Assembly (NCBI RefSeq): GCF_002884445.1
Contig: NZ_KZ614144.1
Coordinates: 5,231,212 to 5,295,211, forward strand
Reading direction: 5' to 3'
Length of the DNA: 64,000 bases
DNA from: Paenibacillus castaneae
GTDB lineage: Bacteria; Bacillota; Bacilli; Paenibacillales; Paenibacillaceae
The notes under the pieces are model-generated. The model ran no database searches. It had not been told where the DNA came from and saw nothing but the letters and a program-made list of their open reading frames with translations. The translations under genes were made by a program, and so were the position numbers. Every line of letters starts with the position of its first letter. Within the stretch, counting starts at the first letter, position 1. Positions 43,149-53,601 of this stretch are shown here, piece by piece.

Positions 43149-43408
43149 CTCTGTTTTAATTCTCCTCTCTCATAAACCCCAATTTTCTTATTCTAGTTGC
43201 TCTTGGACGCAATTTCACTGTACAATAGTACCCTCCATATAAACACTATAAAATGCAATCTCGCCACCAATTTTAGTCGTTCTGGCTCTCAAAAAAATAA
43301 CTCTCTCTATAAAATGTTGAGTTTCTCTAGCAAAAATAACGTTAGATATCTATAATTAATTGGTACGATCGATTGAAATATACTAGAGATTACAGGAGAC
43401 ATGTGTAT

Positions 43409-45763
43409 ATGATTTTCCCCTTTAAGCCTCATAATAGTTTGTTTGCCAAATTACTGATTTCATTAACCATTATGTTGACCGTTCTTATATTGGGGTTGAG
43501 CCTTCTGTTATACCAAAATTACTCATCAGCTTCCCTGAAACTTATCAATCGTATGGATTCATCAAAGCTATCTCAAATTAGCTATAGCGCTAATTATATG
43601 GAGAATATATCTAAACGGTTTTTGGATTCCCTCATCCTTAGTCCATATACGTCTATACTTCTATACAAAAAAGAAGATGATATGTACTTGCTAGGTGATG
43701 CGTTTCGAAATCTTAACAACCTTACTTTACTTCAAGATTATGTTTTTTCAGTTTACACGATCAATCTCACGCTAGATCGGATTACTTCTACTGAAACTAG
43801 TCGATTTTATAATGCAAGCGATTTCTACGATCAAAATATTATTAGCCTAATGAAAAATATGGATATGGTCTCGCCTTCTTCTATGCCAATAGCTCGAACA
43901 ATACCTATTGGTTATAATGTGAATGACGAATCGCAGCATACGAATGTTTATACTTACATCGTTCCTTATTGGAATGACTCAGACAAGCATCCAGATAAAG
44001 CTGTTGTAGTCAACATCAAAGCAAGTCATCTAAGTAATATTATTACTTCGTTGAATGCCAAATCAGAAACATCTGGCAATAGAATTACGGTTATCGATTC
44101 GGATGGTTTAATTGTAAGTGACACCAATAAAAACTTGTTTTCTAAAAATTTGCTGAGCACGGAATACATCAAGAAAGTTTTAGATTTCCAAACTCCAACA
44201 GGCAATTTCAAAACTAAAATAGATAACGAGCTTTATAATGTAAATTTTGTTTCTTCCGAAAATCCTAACTGGAAATTTATTAGTCTAACATCATACAATT
44301 CGTTTATGGGTCCTGTTAATTCTATTAAATTTTCTACCTTGATCATCTGCATTGTCGTTTTATTGTTGGGGTTGCTCTCTTCGTTTATTATGTCGAGATC
44401 TATTTATGCCCCCGTTGGCAAGTTGATGAACACTGTGCGCCAGAAGTTAAAAGCGCCTTATAGCAAAGACCCTTCTTCGGTGGATATTCATTTTTTGCAT
44501 GACGCATTTAGCGAAATGATAATGAAAACCGAGGAACTCGAGCAGAAACAAAGAAATCATCATCACACCCTAAAAAACAGTTGGCTAAAGGATATTCTTC
44601 AAGGTACTACTTTTTTAAGCACCAAAGATTTGCTAAGCAAGCAAAAAGAATATGGCTCAAATGTGAATTTGAACGAACCTCTCCAGCTTGTTTTATTCCG
44701 TTTGGATCATTATCAATCGTTTTTGGAAGCTTACAATGAAAGAGATCGCGCTTTATTGAAATTTGCAATCGCTAATATCATTAGCCAAATTGCATCGACG
44801 AAATATGACAACGAAGTCATTGAATTAGATTCGGATAAGATTGTGTTGCTTGCGGAATTAAAAGAACAACCATTAGAAGAAAACGTTGAGGAAGCCTTTT
44901 TCAAATTGACGAAAACCATTCAAATTGCAGTGTCTGAATACTTGAAGTTTTCGCTGTCTGCCGCGATCAGCTCACCGATCGCTCCCAACGAACTGCTATT
45001 CCAGTCGTATTCGGAACTCTATTCACTATCTCTGTATCGTATGATGGTAGGACACGGATGCATCTTGTCACCATCTTTCATGAATACAATCGCACAGGAA
45101 CCCCCCACTTATCCAGAAGGGAAAGTGAAGTTACTGCTTGATTGTCTAAAACTGGGACAACAAGATAAAGCGCTGAAAGCCTATGATGAGTTTTTCCAGA
45201 ACTATTCTGGGGCTACTTATGAAAATATGCTTTCCTCAATGATGCACCTCATGTTTATGATCCGCAGTACTTTCATAAACATTATTAATAATAGTAATCC
45301 TAGACTGATTAACGCAATTCAGAGTTTCTCGACGAATATCGAACTATTTGAAACGAAGGATGATATTCGGGAATCAATGGCTAATATATTTGCGGAAATC
45401 GTCAACACGATGGACCATAATAAACAAAATAAGCACAACGTCATCTCCGCTCGAGTTATCAAAATGATTGAAGAACAATACCAAGACAAAAACCTAAGCT
45501 TAAGATCAATTGCCGATGAACTGCAAATGTCGAGTAACTACTTGGGGAAACAATTCAAAGAGATGACCGACAAATCCGTTTCCGAGTACATTACGAATGT
45601 TCGCATGTTTCATGTTAAACATTTACTAGATAGCAGTAATTTATCTACGAAAGATATATTGGACAAATGCGGATTTGAAGAAACTAATTATTTCTATACG
45701 ATATTTAAAAAACATTGTGGCATGTCACTGACGGAATACCGATTATCCGAAAAGATTAAGTAA
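43409..45763 (+). CDS. Membrane-anchored AraC-type regulator with extracellular sensor
   Basis: The 784-residue protein has a first membrane helix (LLISLTIMLTVLILGLSLLL), an extracellular cache-like domain of about 260 residues, a second helix (FSTLIICIVVLLLGLLSSF), a cytoplasmic middle domain, and a C-terminal AraC HTH (LSLRSIADELQMSSNYLGKQF; ILDKCGFEETNYFYTIFK). Such one-component regulators sense sugars or binding proteins outside the cell and switch on the adjacent ABC importer. The ATG at 43409 fits AGGAG about 10 nt upstream; a TTG at 43373 lacks one. It shares the end pattern with the regulator at 62073. Confidence 0.88.
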   Translation: MIFPFKPHNSLFAKLLISLTIMLTVLILGLSLLLYQNYSSASLKLINRMDSSKLSQISYSANYMENISKRFLDSLILSPYTSILLYKKEDDMYLLGDAFRNLNNLTLLQDYVFSVYTINLTLDRITSTETSRFYNASDFYDQNIISLMKNMDMVSPSSMPIARTIPIGYNVNDESQHTNVYTYIVPYWNDSDKHPDKAVVVNIKASHLSNIITSLNAKSETSGNRITVIDSDGLIVSDTNKNLFSKNLLSTEYIKKVLDFQTPTGNFKTKIDNELYNVNFVSSENPNWKFISLTSYNSFMGPVNSIKFSTLIICIVVLLLGLLSSFIMSRSIYAPVGKLMNTVRQKLKAPYSKDPSSVDIHFLHDAFSEMIMKTEELEQKQRNHHHTLKNSWLKDILQGTTFLSTKDLLSKQKEYGSNVNLNEPLQLVLFRLDHYQSFLEAYNERDRALLKFAIANIISQIASTKYDNEVIELDSDKIVLLAELKEQPLEENVEEAFFKLTKTIQIAVSEYLKFSLSAAISSPIAPNELLFQSYSELYSLSLYRMMVGHGCILSPSFMNTIAQEPPTYPEGKVKLLLDCLKLGQQDKALKAYDEFFQNYSGATYENMLSSMMHLMFMIRSTFINIINNSNPRLINAIQSFSTNIELFETKDDIRESMANIFAEIVNTMDHNKQNKHNVISARVIKMIEEQYQDKNLSLRSIADELQMSSNYLGKQFKEMTDKSVSEYITNVRMFHVKHLLDSSNLSTKDILDKCGFEETNYFYTIFKKHCGMSLTEYRLSEKIK

Positions 45764-45768
45764 ATGAA

Positions 45769-45798
45769 AAAGGCAACGAGTATGATCTCGTTGCCTTT
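45769..45798. terminator. Bidirectional terminator between the AraC and aldo/keto reductase genes
   Basis: AAAGGCAACGAG (45769-45780) pairs perfectly with CTCGTTGCCTTT (45787-45798), loop 6 nt. It lies 5 nt after the AraC stop and 57 nt past the minus-strand reductase stop, with T runs on both sides. Confidence 0.85.
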
Positions 45799-45854
45799 AA
45801 GTTATTGATGTATTTCATAAATCTCAGAGCTTTCAAACCAAAATATGGTATGGA

Positions 45855-46757
45855 TTAAACGAAAAGCTTTTGTTTATCGAATAGACGGTACAGTTCCTGT
45901 TTATGTTCTTCGTTAAAACTAACCCCATCGCAATAAGCTAGGTTTTTCCTCAAAGAGATCAAAGATGAGGTCCCCATTAAGGTCACATGAATATCTGGAT
46001 TGCTTAAGCTAAAACGCATAGCGGGTTCTATCAATCCTTTAGGCTCTGGCTTTCGCAAGAACCGTATCATTTCCAATCTCCGCTCAACATCTAACATGCT
46101 TTCCTCTTCCAAAAAGTGAGCCGGTGCATCTGCAAGAACGCCCATACCAAGTACGCTACCGTTCATTACGCCGATACCCATTTCTTTAGCTAGTGGCAAC
46201 ACTTCGTCTTTGGCCGTATGGTCAATAAGCATGTACCTGGCATAAAATTGGATACTATCGAATAATCCAGTTTTCATATACTGCAGCAAAAGCGGTAGAT
46301 TTCGCGTCGTCACGCCGAGGTAGCGAATTTTCCCGTCTTGTTTTAGCTTTTGAAGCGCCGGAATCGTCTCTTCGATGATCATTTCCCAAGGTTGATATTC
46401 CACATCATGAATTTGTAGTAAATCGATCCAATCCGTTTGCAACCGTTGCAAACTATCTTCTACAGACCGAATCGTGCTTGTATAATCGTATTGGCGATCG
46501 GAACGAACGGCCTTCGAAGCTAGAATGACTTGGTTCCGTCGCCCTCCGGCTAACGCTTTTCCGATTCTTCGCTCTGATTCCCCGTCACCGTAAATAGGCG
46601 CAGTATCGATTAGATTAATTTCCGAATCCAATGCTTCATGAATTAACCGCTCTACTTCCGCCTCATCCGTTTGACCATATACTCCTCCAAGAGGCGCACC
46701 ACCTAAGCCTAGCTTGGAAACTTTTAGCCCCATATTACCGAACGTTGTAAATTGCAT
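45855..46757 (-). CDS. Aldo/keto reductase
   Basis: The 300-residue TIM-barrel enzyme has the AKR tetrad Asp51, Tyr56 (IDTAPIYGDG), Lys82 (LASKAVR) and His117 (LLQIHDVEYQ). The branch resembles L-fucose/L-galactose 1-dehydrogenases, so it may oxidise a released sugar, but reduction is equally possible. GAGGGGACTATGAC precedes the ATG. It follows the unknown 643-residue gene after 35 nt, in an operon with GH35. Confidence 0.85.
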   Translation of the reverse strand: MQFTTFGNMGLKVSKLGLGGAPLGGVYGQTDEAEVERLIHEALDSEINLIDTAPIYGDGESERRIGKALAGGRRNQVILASKAVRSDRQYDYTSTIRSVEDSLQRLQTDWIDLLQIHDVEYQPWEMIIEETIPALQKLKQDGKIRYLGVTTRNLPLLLQYMKTGLFDSIQFYARYMLIDHTAKDEVLPLAKEMGIGVMNGSVLGMGVLADAPAHFLEEESMLDVERRLEMIRFLRKPEPKGLIEPAMRFSLSNPDIHVTLMGTSSLISLRKNLAYCDGVSFNEEHKQELYRLFDKQKLFV

Positions 46758-46792
46758 GTCATAGTCCCCTCTTCATCTTTATTTCAGTTGCC

Positions 46793-48724
46793 TTATTTTA
46801 CTCGTCCTTGCATCAACATTGGCTTATGATCCTCTTGCCAAGGCATATCATAGATTGGCGCATGAACATATCGTTCCATCGAAGCTTGCAAAGTAATGCC
46901 CGTTCCCGCTGGCATTAAAATCTGAAGGTATCTATCCCCTACAGTTACAGAGTCCATTACTTCACCCTTTTGATTCATAATCTCTACTTGCAGAAATCGA
47001 TGTTCACCAAACATTCCTGCTTGAACGATCATTTCCTGATCATCGAATAAACTGGTATTAACCAGATGAAGAGTTACCGAATCCGCTGTCAGCATCTCCA
47101 CCAAAGCGGAGATGCCAGAAGGCAATCCTGGTCGTTTGGCTCCAACGTCGAAATACCGTACGCGACCATGCTGCAATCCACCGTGAGAATTGTGCATCGG
47201 AGCCCCTAAAGTTAACTGCACAAGTCCTTCGAAATAAAGCGGACACATTTCTTGCCATGCATGTATGCTAGAGAAGTCACCCTCGCTGTACTGCTGCGAC
47301 CAGTTATGCGGATCGCCTTCTGCTGAACGCATTTTGGCAAGCTGATTGCCAATAAGCTCATAGTTTGCGGATAAAATTTGCTGCGGATAATCCGGATTAA
47401 GTCCGCGAATATATTGATACCAGGGCTGCATATTACCAATATAATGCTTCGTATTCCGTCCCGTTTTCTTGTCGGTGCCTGACATCCTTGGGACAATGAC
47501 CTCGTTCCAATCGTGATTTTTCGGGATGCGCTCTACACGTTCAAGATCTTCATCCGCCATCGACATGAACCACAGAAATACCGGATAATGTGGAGTGGCT
47601 TCACGATAATCTGTCCAGCCGCTATCGAAATGCTTGTTCGGAACGACCCATTTATCCTCCTGAAATTGACGCAGCTCCCAATTTCGATCCAACTGCTCCC
47701 TAGCTAGCTGCAACTTCTTCATATCCCCAGTAAGCAAGACGGCGTTCATACAAGCATTCGTTATCGGCTCGATAATCGTTAGGAAACCATGCGGCCAACG
47801 CCAGCCATAATACCCGCCCCACCATTTTCCGTCATTATATTGTCCGATTTCGCCAGACAAGCCAATATTGTCAGGGATGATGCCACCATTTTCCCGCGTT
47901 CTTTCCTCCCAAGCACTTAAATACGTAATCGCAATATCGCGAAACCGTTCCTCTCCCGTATGTAAAAACGCGTGTGCGAGCAGGCTTGTCGCATTCAAAT
48001 TCAGTGGAACATCACCACGATTCATGCGCTCGTTCATCTTTTGAATAATCTGCTGATAGGTTTCATCATCCGACCAGGGACACTTTCCGCTCGCGAAATC
48101 TACACCTGTAATATCTTCGAATGGAGCCAAATAATCGTCTAAAATACCTCGATGCGTACTCCAATCCTCCTCCGTTACCTGAAACCTCGGACCTAAACTA
48201 CCCGTTAACGGAGAGCGGATCAGCTTCTTATCTTTATCATAGTTTTGAGCTTCTGGATCGTCGCCTGTGTACATATTGGCAAAACGCACAGCACGCTGGC
48301 GATCTTTAGGCGTTGCAGGCCCCGCTAAACCGAGGAAATACAAATACAGATAGCCTTCGCCATGATGCATCCAATCATAATAACGATCAAACTCTCGATG
48401 AATTTGCCCATATTCCGTCCATTGCCAAGTGATACCTTCCCATATTTTGCGTGATTGCTCATGTAATTCAGCACTTCCGCCTAGAACATACAGAAGTGCC
48501 AAATTCATAAAACCTTCATAGGGATCATCTGAACCATCCATACCTGGCCAATCACTGCGCCAAATTAAAGTGCCATCTGCATGTGTGTAACGTGCAATGA
48601 ATTCTTGCGCCGCTTGATTAAGAGTTCGAAACAACTGCTGCTGCTGCAACGCCCATTGCGGGGGTGCCACTTGCTCAGATGATTTTATTTGGACAGGCTT
48701 TCTATCAAGCTGATTCGAATTCAT
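46793..48724 (-). CDS. Unrecognised large cytoplasmic protein, possibly an (alpha/alpha) toroid glycan enzyme
   Basis: The roughly 643-residue protein has no signal peptide or membrane helix. Its first ~480 residues show helix pairs rich in Trp and Tyr with glycosidase-like stretches (RYYDWMHHGEGYLYLYFLGL, WGGYYGWRWPHGFLTI, HNWSQQYSEGDFSSIHAWQE), as in (alpha/alpha)6-barrel hydrolases and lyases; a beta-rich C-terminal part follows (SVTLHLVNTS). I do not recognise a family. The ATG at 48724 is chosen from GAGGGG about 10 nt upstream. Sitting between GH35 and aldo/keto reductase genes, it probably acts on the same oligosaccharide; acidic-sugar removal is one possibility, not shown. Confidence 0.6.
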   Translation of the reverse strand: MNSNQLDRKPVQIKSSEQVAPPQWALQQQQLFRTLNQAAQEFIARYTHADGTLIWRSDWPGMDGSDDPYEGFMNLALLYVLGGSAELHEQSRKIWEGITWQWTEYGQIHREFDRYYDWMHHGEGYLYLYFLGLAGPATPKDRQRAVRFANMYTGDDPEAQNYDKDKKLIRSPLTGSLGPRFQVTEEDWSTHRGILDDYLAPFEDITGVDFASGKCPWSDDETYQQIIQKMNERMNRGDVPLNLNATSLLAHAFLHTGEERFRDIAITYLSAWEERTRENGGIIPDNIGLSGEIGQYNDGKWWGGYYGWRWPHGFLTIIEPITNACMNAVLLTGDMKKLQLAREQLDRNWELRQFQEDKWVVPNKHFDSGWTDYREATPHYPVFLWFMSMADEDLERVERIPKNHDWNEVIVPRMSGTDKKTGRNTKHYIGNMQPWYQYIRGLNPDYPQQILSANYELIGNQLAKMRSAEGDPHNWSQQYSEGDFSSIHAWQEMCPLYFEGLVQLTLGAPMHNSHGGLQHGRVRYFDVGAKRPGLPSGISALVEMLTADSVTLHLVNTSLFDDQEMIVQAGMFGEHRFLQVEIMNQKGEVMDSVTVGDRYLQILMPAGTGITLQASMERYVHAPIYDMPWQEDHKPMLMQGRVK

Positions 48725-48881
48725 TATGTCTCTTCCCCTCTTGCATTCATTAATTCTTCTCATAAAAACCTTAACAAGTTCCCGTGTAATTGAGAACAAT
48801 GAATAACAACGATTCTCTAAAATAAGTACAATAACGACTTCTTTTATTTGTTTTTTCTCTAAATTTTAATAAAAGCTTGTA

Positions 48882-50654
48882 TTATGCTAGTTCGGCGAAA
48901 TCCTGAAGGATCACTTTCGGATCTTTCGTCCCTTGCAGTTCGAAGATAATGAGCTCATTTTCTCCCTCGTGTAATAGTGGAGCTGGTATATATAATGTTT
49001 TTTGCGGTCCGATCTCCCAATATCGCCCGAGATTGAATCCGTTAACGTAGGCGACTCCTTTTGTCCAGCCTTCCAATTTCAAAAATGTATCGCCAATTTC
49101 TTCTACCTGAAATTTTCCTTTATAGAAGGTAGGCGTAAATGATTCGTTGAGAAGTTGTTCCTTAAATACGAGCTTCGCTAAATCATTTAACGGGAGCGTA
49201 TGAATAGTCCAGTCATAGAGGAATTGCAAACCAAGGCGAACGCCTTCTGTTATTCCTTTGGGATCCTTTAATTTAAACCCGTAATTGATTCGCCCCTGAT
49301 TTTCCACGAGTATGCTTAATACCGCACCTTCAGTTGAAATATCCAGCACGATATCTCCATCTGATATATCCGGTCCTATATTATGCGTTTTGCGTTCAAC
49401 GATGCCTTGAAAAACCCCATCCAGAAAGACGAGCGCGCGGTCTCTTACTTCTTGAATGGCTAATTTCACTTGGGATACAGGTCCTTTAACGCGAGTAGTG
49501 TACAAAATAAAACCGTAATCCTGCCCGAATCTTTCCATCGCCTCCGGATAAGGGCTTTGGATTGGCGTAGTCAACTGAGAGAGAGAATCAAACAAACATG
49601 CTTGTTCCCCCAAGCGTACTTCTCCAAAATGCTTCTTAGCAATAGCGGTAGGTAATGTAATTTTCTCTACTTCGGCATACTTCGCAATCACTTCACGAAC
49701 TGCCATGTACTTTTCCGTGATGTCACCAGATTCATTCAACAAAGCATCGTAATCATAACTGGTCACCGTTGATCCGTATATTTCTAGATCGTTCGCTCCA
49801 TTATAAAATCCGAAATTTGTCCCACCATGGAACATATAAAAATTAACGGATGCGCCAGCTTTCAGCATTTGATCCAGAACGTCCGCCGCATCTTCTGGCG
49901 CTCGAACATGATGCTCTTTTGCCCAATGATCAAACCAACCATTCCAAAATTCCATACAAACAAGCGGCTTATTCGGTTGATACTCCAGCAGCTTTCCGAA
50001 CGCTTCATCCGACCGTGAACCAAAGTTAACGGTAGCTAGAACATCTGGAAGCAGTGTCCCCCCTTGCAGGTTGCTGTCTGTATAACCATCTGATGTGAAT
50101 AAGAGAACGTCTACCCCGCGGTTAATCATGGCATTTTTCAAATGCTCCATGTAGGATCTATCGTTACCGTAGCTTCCGTACTCATTCTCGATTTGCATCG
50201 CAATAATTGGTCCGCCGTTTGTACATAAATACGGTAAAAATTTAGGGATTAATACATCGTAATACGCATCGATTTTAGCCAAATAGGTAGGATGACTGCA
50301 GCGCAATCGCATATGATCTTCTTTCAGTAGCCATGCTGGCAATCCTCCGAATTCCCATTCCCCGCAAATATATGGGCTCGGGCGCACGATTACGAACAAG
50401 CCTTGCTTATCCGCCAACTGAATGAATTGTATAATATCCGCCATATACTCGAAGTTAAATTCCCCTTCAACAGGTTCATGAAAATTCCATGGAACGTAAA
50501 TTTCCACCGTATTCAAACCGCAAGCTTTTAATTTTACTAAGCGGTCCTCCCAATATTCAGGCACGACGCGAAAGTAATGGATTGCTCCAGATAAAATACG
50601 AATAGGCTTTCCGTTATACACGAATTGTTTTCCATCTATTCTAAATATAGACAT
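48882..50654 (-). CDS. Glycoside hydrolase family 35 beta-galactosidase
   Basis: The 590-residue protein has the GH35 barrel start (PIRILSGAIHYFRV), RPSPYICGEWEFGGLPAWLL, acid/base Glu158 in QIENEYGSYG and nucleophile Glu235 in CMEFWNGWFDHW, followed by jelly-roll domains. It removes terminal beta-galactose. No signal peptide, so cytoplasmic. The ATG at 50654 follows AAAGGAACTTAACA; a frame to 50690 lacks a binding site. The galactosyl side chains of pectin or xyloglucan are plausible substrates. Confidence 0.92.
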   Translation of the reverse strand: MSIFRIDGKQFVYNGKPIRILSGAIHYFRVVPEYWEDRLVKLKACGLNTVEIYVPWNFHEPVEGEFNFEYMADIIQFIQLADKQGLFVIVRPSPYICGEWEFGGLPAWLLKEDHMRLRCSHPTYLAKIDAYYDVLIPKFLPYLCTNGGPIIAMQIENEYGSYGNDRSYMEHLKNAMINRGVDVLLFTSDGYTDSNLQGGTLLPDVLATVNFGSRSDEAFGKLLEYQPNKPLVCMEFWNGWFDHWAKEHHVRAPEDAADVLDQMLKAGASVNFYMFHGGTNFGFYNGANDLEIYGSTVTSYDYDALLNESGDITEKYMAVREVIAKYAEVEKITLPTAIAKKHFGEVRLGEQACLFDSLSQLTTPIQSPYPEAMERFGQDYGFILYTTRVKGPVSQVKLAIQEVRDRALVFLDGVFQGIVERKTHNIGPDISDGDIVLDISTEGAVLSILVENQGRINYGFKLKDPKGITEGVRLGLQFLYDWTIHTLPLNDLAKLVFKEQLLNESFTPTFYKGKFQVEEIGDTFLKLEGWTKGVAYVNGFNLGRYWEIGPQKTLYIPAPLLHEGENELIIFELQGTKDPKVILQDFAELA

Positions 50655-50753
50655 TGTTAAGTTCCTTTGAAATTGGAAGAGAGCTTTCACGGCACCAAGA
50701 GTCTAATTCTAATGCGCCTAAAAACTCGCTTTCTAATTATTAGTATTTTTTAT

Positions 50754-52028
50754 TTATTTATCGTTTTTTAATTCATTGATATAGTCAGCCATAACAATCA
50801 CTTGGCTTTCCAGACGCGATTTTTCGGCAGCGAAAGCAATCAGATGACTTTTTACAGAAATATCTGCACTTGTAAGCCCTTCTTCTTTCCCATCGCTCCG
50901 TACAAGCCGGACAAAATCTCGCATTATGCCTGTATCTCCGCCGCCATGCCCTGCCAAGTCCGTATCCAGATTGATTGTCTCTGTTATTCTAGTAACGAAG
51001 TTCGTTACTTCAATAACGTTTTTGTCCATATCACCTCTTATTTGACCTTGAGTCCCCATCAGCTTCACTGACCGCCCGCCCTCATAAGTAAAGGCACTCA
51101 TCGTGAACGCAACAGTCACTTCATTGGCGAATTCTATGTTGACCACTTGATGATCAACCACATTGTTATCGCAATGATACACGCATCTTCCATAAGGACC
51201 TTTCTCAAGGGATTGAAGCACACCATCGTCACTCGTGTCATTGCTGACAACAGAGCGAAGCACTTCACCTACCCAGTCATCTCGTTCAATATACATTTTA
51301 GGTGCATAATAAGGGCAGGTGTCCTGTATGGGACAGCCGTCCAAACAATACATAGGGGCACCTTTTGGCGCACTTTCCTTACGGAAATGGGTTAATGAAC
51401 CAAAGGATGAAACTTTAGTACAATCTGCATCTACAAGCCACTGTAAAATATCCATATCGTGGCAGCTTTTGGCAAGAATCATTGGACTTGAAACTTCTGA
51501 ATCCCTCCAGTTTCCTCGTACAAAGCTATGCGCTTGATGACGATGCTCGACATTTTCCGTATGTTGAATCGAAATAAGTTTGCCAATTTTACCATCCGTA
51601 ATAATCTTTTTGATCGTTGCAAAAAAGTCCGTATACCTAAGCACATGACAAATCGAAAACACTCGATTATACTTCTTAGCGTATTCTCCCATAACGATAC
51701 ATTCTCGCGGATCGGGTGACATCGGCTTTTCCATTAGCACATGGTACCCTTTCTCTAATGCTTTCAGCGCAGGCTCATAATGCATCTTATCCTGTGTACA
51801 AATGAGAATAGCATCGGCTAGCTTTGGCCCAGCAAGTAGATCTTCCCAGCTTGAATAACAGTTCTCAGTCAGAACACCATGTGCTTGTTGGAATCGTTCC
51901 CTTCTGTTAGGATCGCTATCAGCAACGGCAACGAATTGAATGTCTTCTGGATGCTGCAGGGCATAAGGTGCATATGCGCCCGCGCCTCTTTGTCCAGCTC
52001 CGATTAATGCTGCAGTAATTTTCTTCAT
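50754..52028 (-). CDS. Gfo/Idh/MocA-family oxidoreductase, paralogue 2
   Basis: The 424-residue protein is a near copy of the protein at 38248-39525 with the same IGAGQRGAGAY, MEKPMSPDP, CLDGCPIQDTCPYYAP and GRCVYHCDNNVVDHQV motifs. Differences are scattered, mostly conservative, so both copies appear functional. It precedes GH35 on the same strand (99 nt apart) and follows the DUF5054 pseudogene by 15 nt. Confidence 0.88.
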   Translation of the reverse strand: MKKITAALIGAGQRGAGAYAPYALQHPEDIQFVAVADSDPNRRERFQQAHGVLTENCYSSWEDLLAGPKLADAILICTQDKMHYEPALKALEKGYHVLMEKPMSPDPRECIVMGEYAKKYNRVFSICHVLRYTDFFATIKKIITDGKIGKLISIQHTENVEHRHQAHSFVRGNWRDSEVSSPMILAKSCHDMDILQWLVDADCTKVSSFGSLTHFRKESAPKGAPMYCLDGCPIQDTCPYYAPKMYIERDDWVGEVLRSVVSNDTSDDGVLQSLEKGPYGRCVYHCDNNVVDHQVVNIEFANEVTVAFTMSAFTYEGGRSVKLMGTQGQIRGDMDKNVIEVTNFVTRITETINLDTDLAGHGGGDTGIMRDFVRLVRSDGKEEGLTSADISVKSHLIAFAAEKSRLESQVIVMADYINELKNDK

Positions 52029-52043
52029 AACATCCTGTCCCCT

Positions 52044-53601
52044 TTATTGATTTATTTTAATAGAAAATCTAAATTTGGCATTTTCTTCAAACCGCATTGG
52101 GAAGTTGGTACCCCAAATATTGTTGTGCAAATTAAAGTGCATGCCGCCGTTCAAAGGGGCAAAGTTATTATCGAATTGCAGTAACCTCTTCTCACCAGGG
52201 GAAACTACAGGAGCATCCAATGTTTCTATATGAATTTTCCCATCACTTCCATCATAGTAAACACCTGAATTGACAGCATGTAAATTACGATTCCCGTTCT
52301 TTACAACCTCAAGTGGAGACAGCAGCTGCCCTAGCTTATCCATCTTCCATAAGTTCGGATTATCGACTTTTAAGCCAAATGAAAACCAGCTTGCTTCCGG
52401 CAACCGATTTGCTTGTTTATTGAACCAGCTTATATCAACATCGACTTTCTGTTCGTTTTTATAGAATTTGTAGTCAATGTGAATATGTTGCAGATGATTC
52501 AAGTAAATCCAAAGAAGTACCATTCATTACGAACGGTCGCAAGTAACGATAATTGTCATAAATAGCATCTTGTGAAACGCTATCTTCCCGTCTTGCTGCT
52601 TGGAAATCCTGTATTGAATAGTTTTTGAAGTCAGCCAAAAACTTCTTCTCATCCATTCCCCATGTATGCTCCGGAATTAATAAAAGTTGACTGCAAAATT
52701 CAACATATTCTATACTGTCTGCGTAAAATCTTCCTTCTGCCATCCACTTATCTCGAAGTCTTAATAATTCTCGGTATTGTGATATTTTCAAGGGATCTGA
52801 AGCTGCGCCATGAATCCAAGTATCACCTATCTCTTCATGAACGACAGGAAATATTTCTTTCAAAGTGATCAACTTTTCAGCAAATTCATCCATCGTGGAA
52901 GCCACTATTGTCGCTCCGGGAAATTGATTGGCAAGCCGCGTAAACTCTGCTTCAATTTCGGCGGCTGAAGGTGGTCCCAAATTATCGCCAGTATGAGCAA
53001 ACACCATCGCTTCTTCAAATCCATCAATTTCCACAACATTTCCGTAATTTTTTGCATAGCTAACGATAACTTCTGATCCATCTTTATTTCTCCAAATAAA
53101 AATATCGGGCACATTAGGCACTTTGGATGATGGATTCACGCCCAAATGCAAGTATTTAATACCATATTTTGACAAATGAGGGATCGTGGCGATCGTATGC
53201 CCTGGGACATCGGTCATTTTGGCGGTAATAATATTTTTTCCATATTGAGCATTTAGCTTTTTACTAATCGACAACCCATATTCCAATAAAGCTGGATCCA
53301 TAAGCTCCGTATGAGTAGTGAAAGGCAGTCCATGCCATGTCATGCTTCCATTATCAATGGCTTCCTCCATTTCTTGCTTCTCTGTCTCGGAAGCTTGCTT
53401 GAGATACTCATCAATTAACCACGATCCCGTTGTCCAGACGAATTGCGCTGTCCCACCTTGCTGCCTTAACTGTTTTGCCAATTGAATCGCTTGCGGAATA
53501 TAGTGTTTAAAATACTTTTCCTCTCCAATCTTCGCCAAATCGGTGAACCCAATATCCAAATGAGTTTTGAAAATAACATGGATTTTTTTATAAGAGCTTA
53601 T
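52044..53601 (-). pseudogene. DUF5054 (GH38-like) glycosidase gene, start codon lost and internally deleted
   Basis: The 5' part encodes KKIHVIFKTHLDIGFTDLA and TAKMTDVPGHTIATIPHLSK, typical of DUF5054/GH38-like alpha-mannosidase-fold proteins. A good binding site TTGAGAGGTG (53618-53609) is followed 7 nt later by ATA instead of ATG at 53601, then AGC TCT TAT in frame. The first frame stops at 52474 after about 375 codons; the C-terminal part (YKFYKNEQKVDVDISWFNKQ) continues in another frame to 52044. The total is shorter than I expect for the family, which suggests an internal deletion at about 52480-52520. Unlikely to give active enzyme. Confidence 0.75.
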
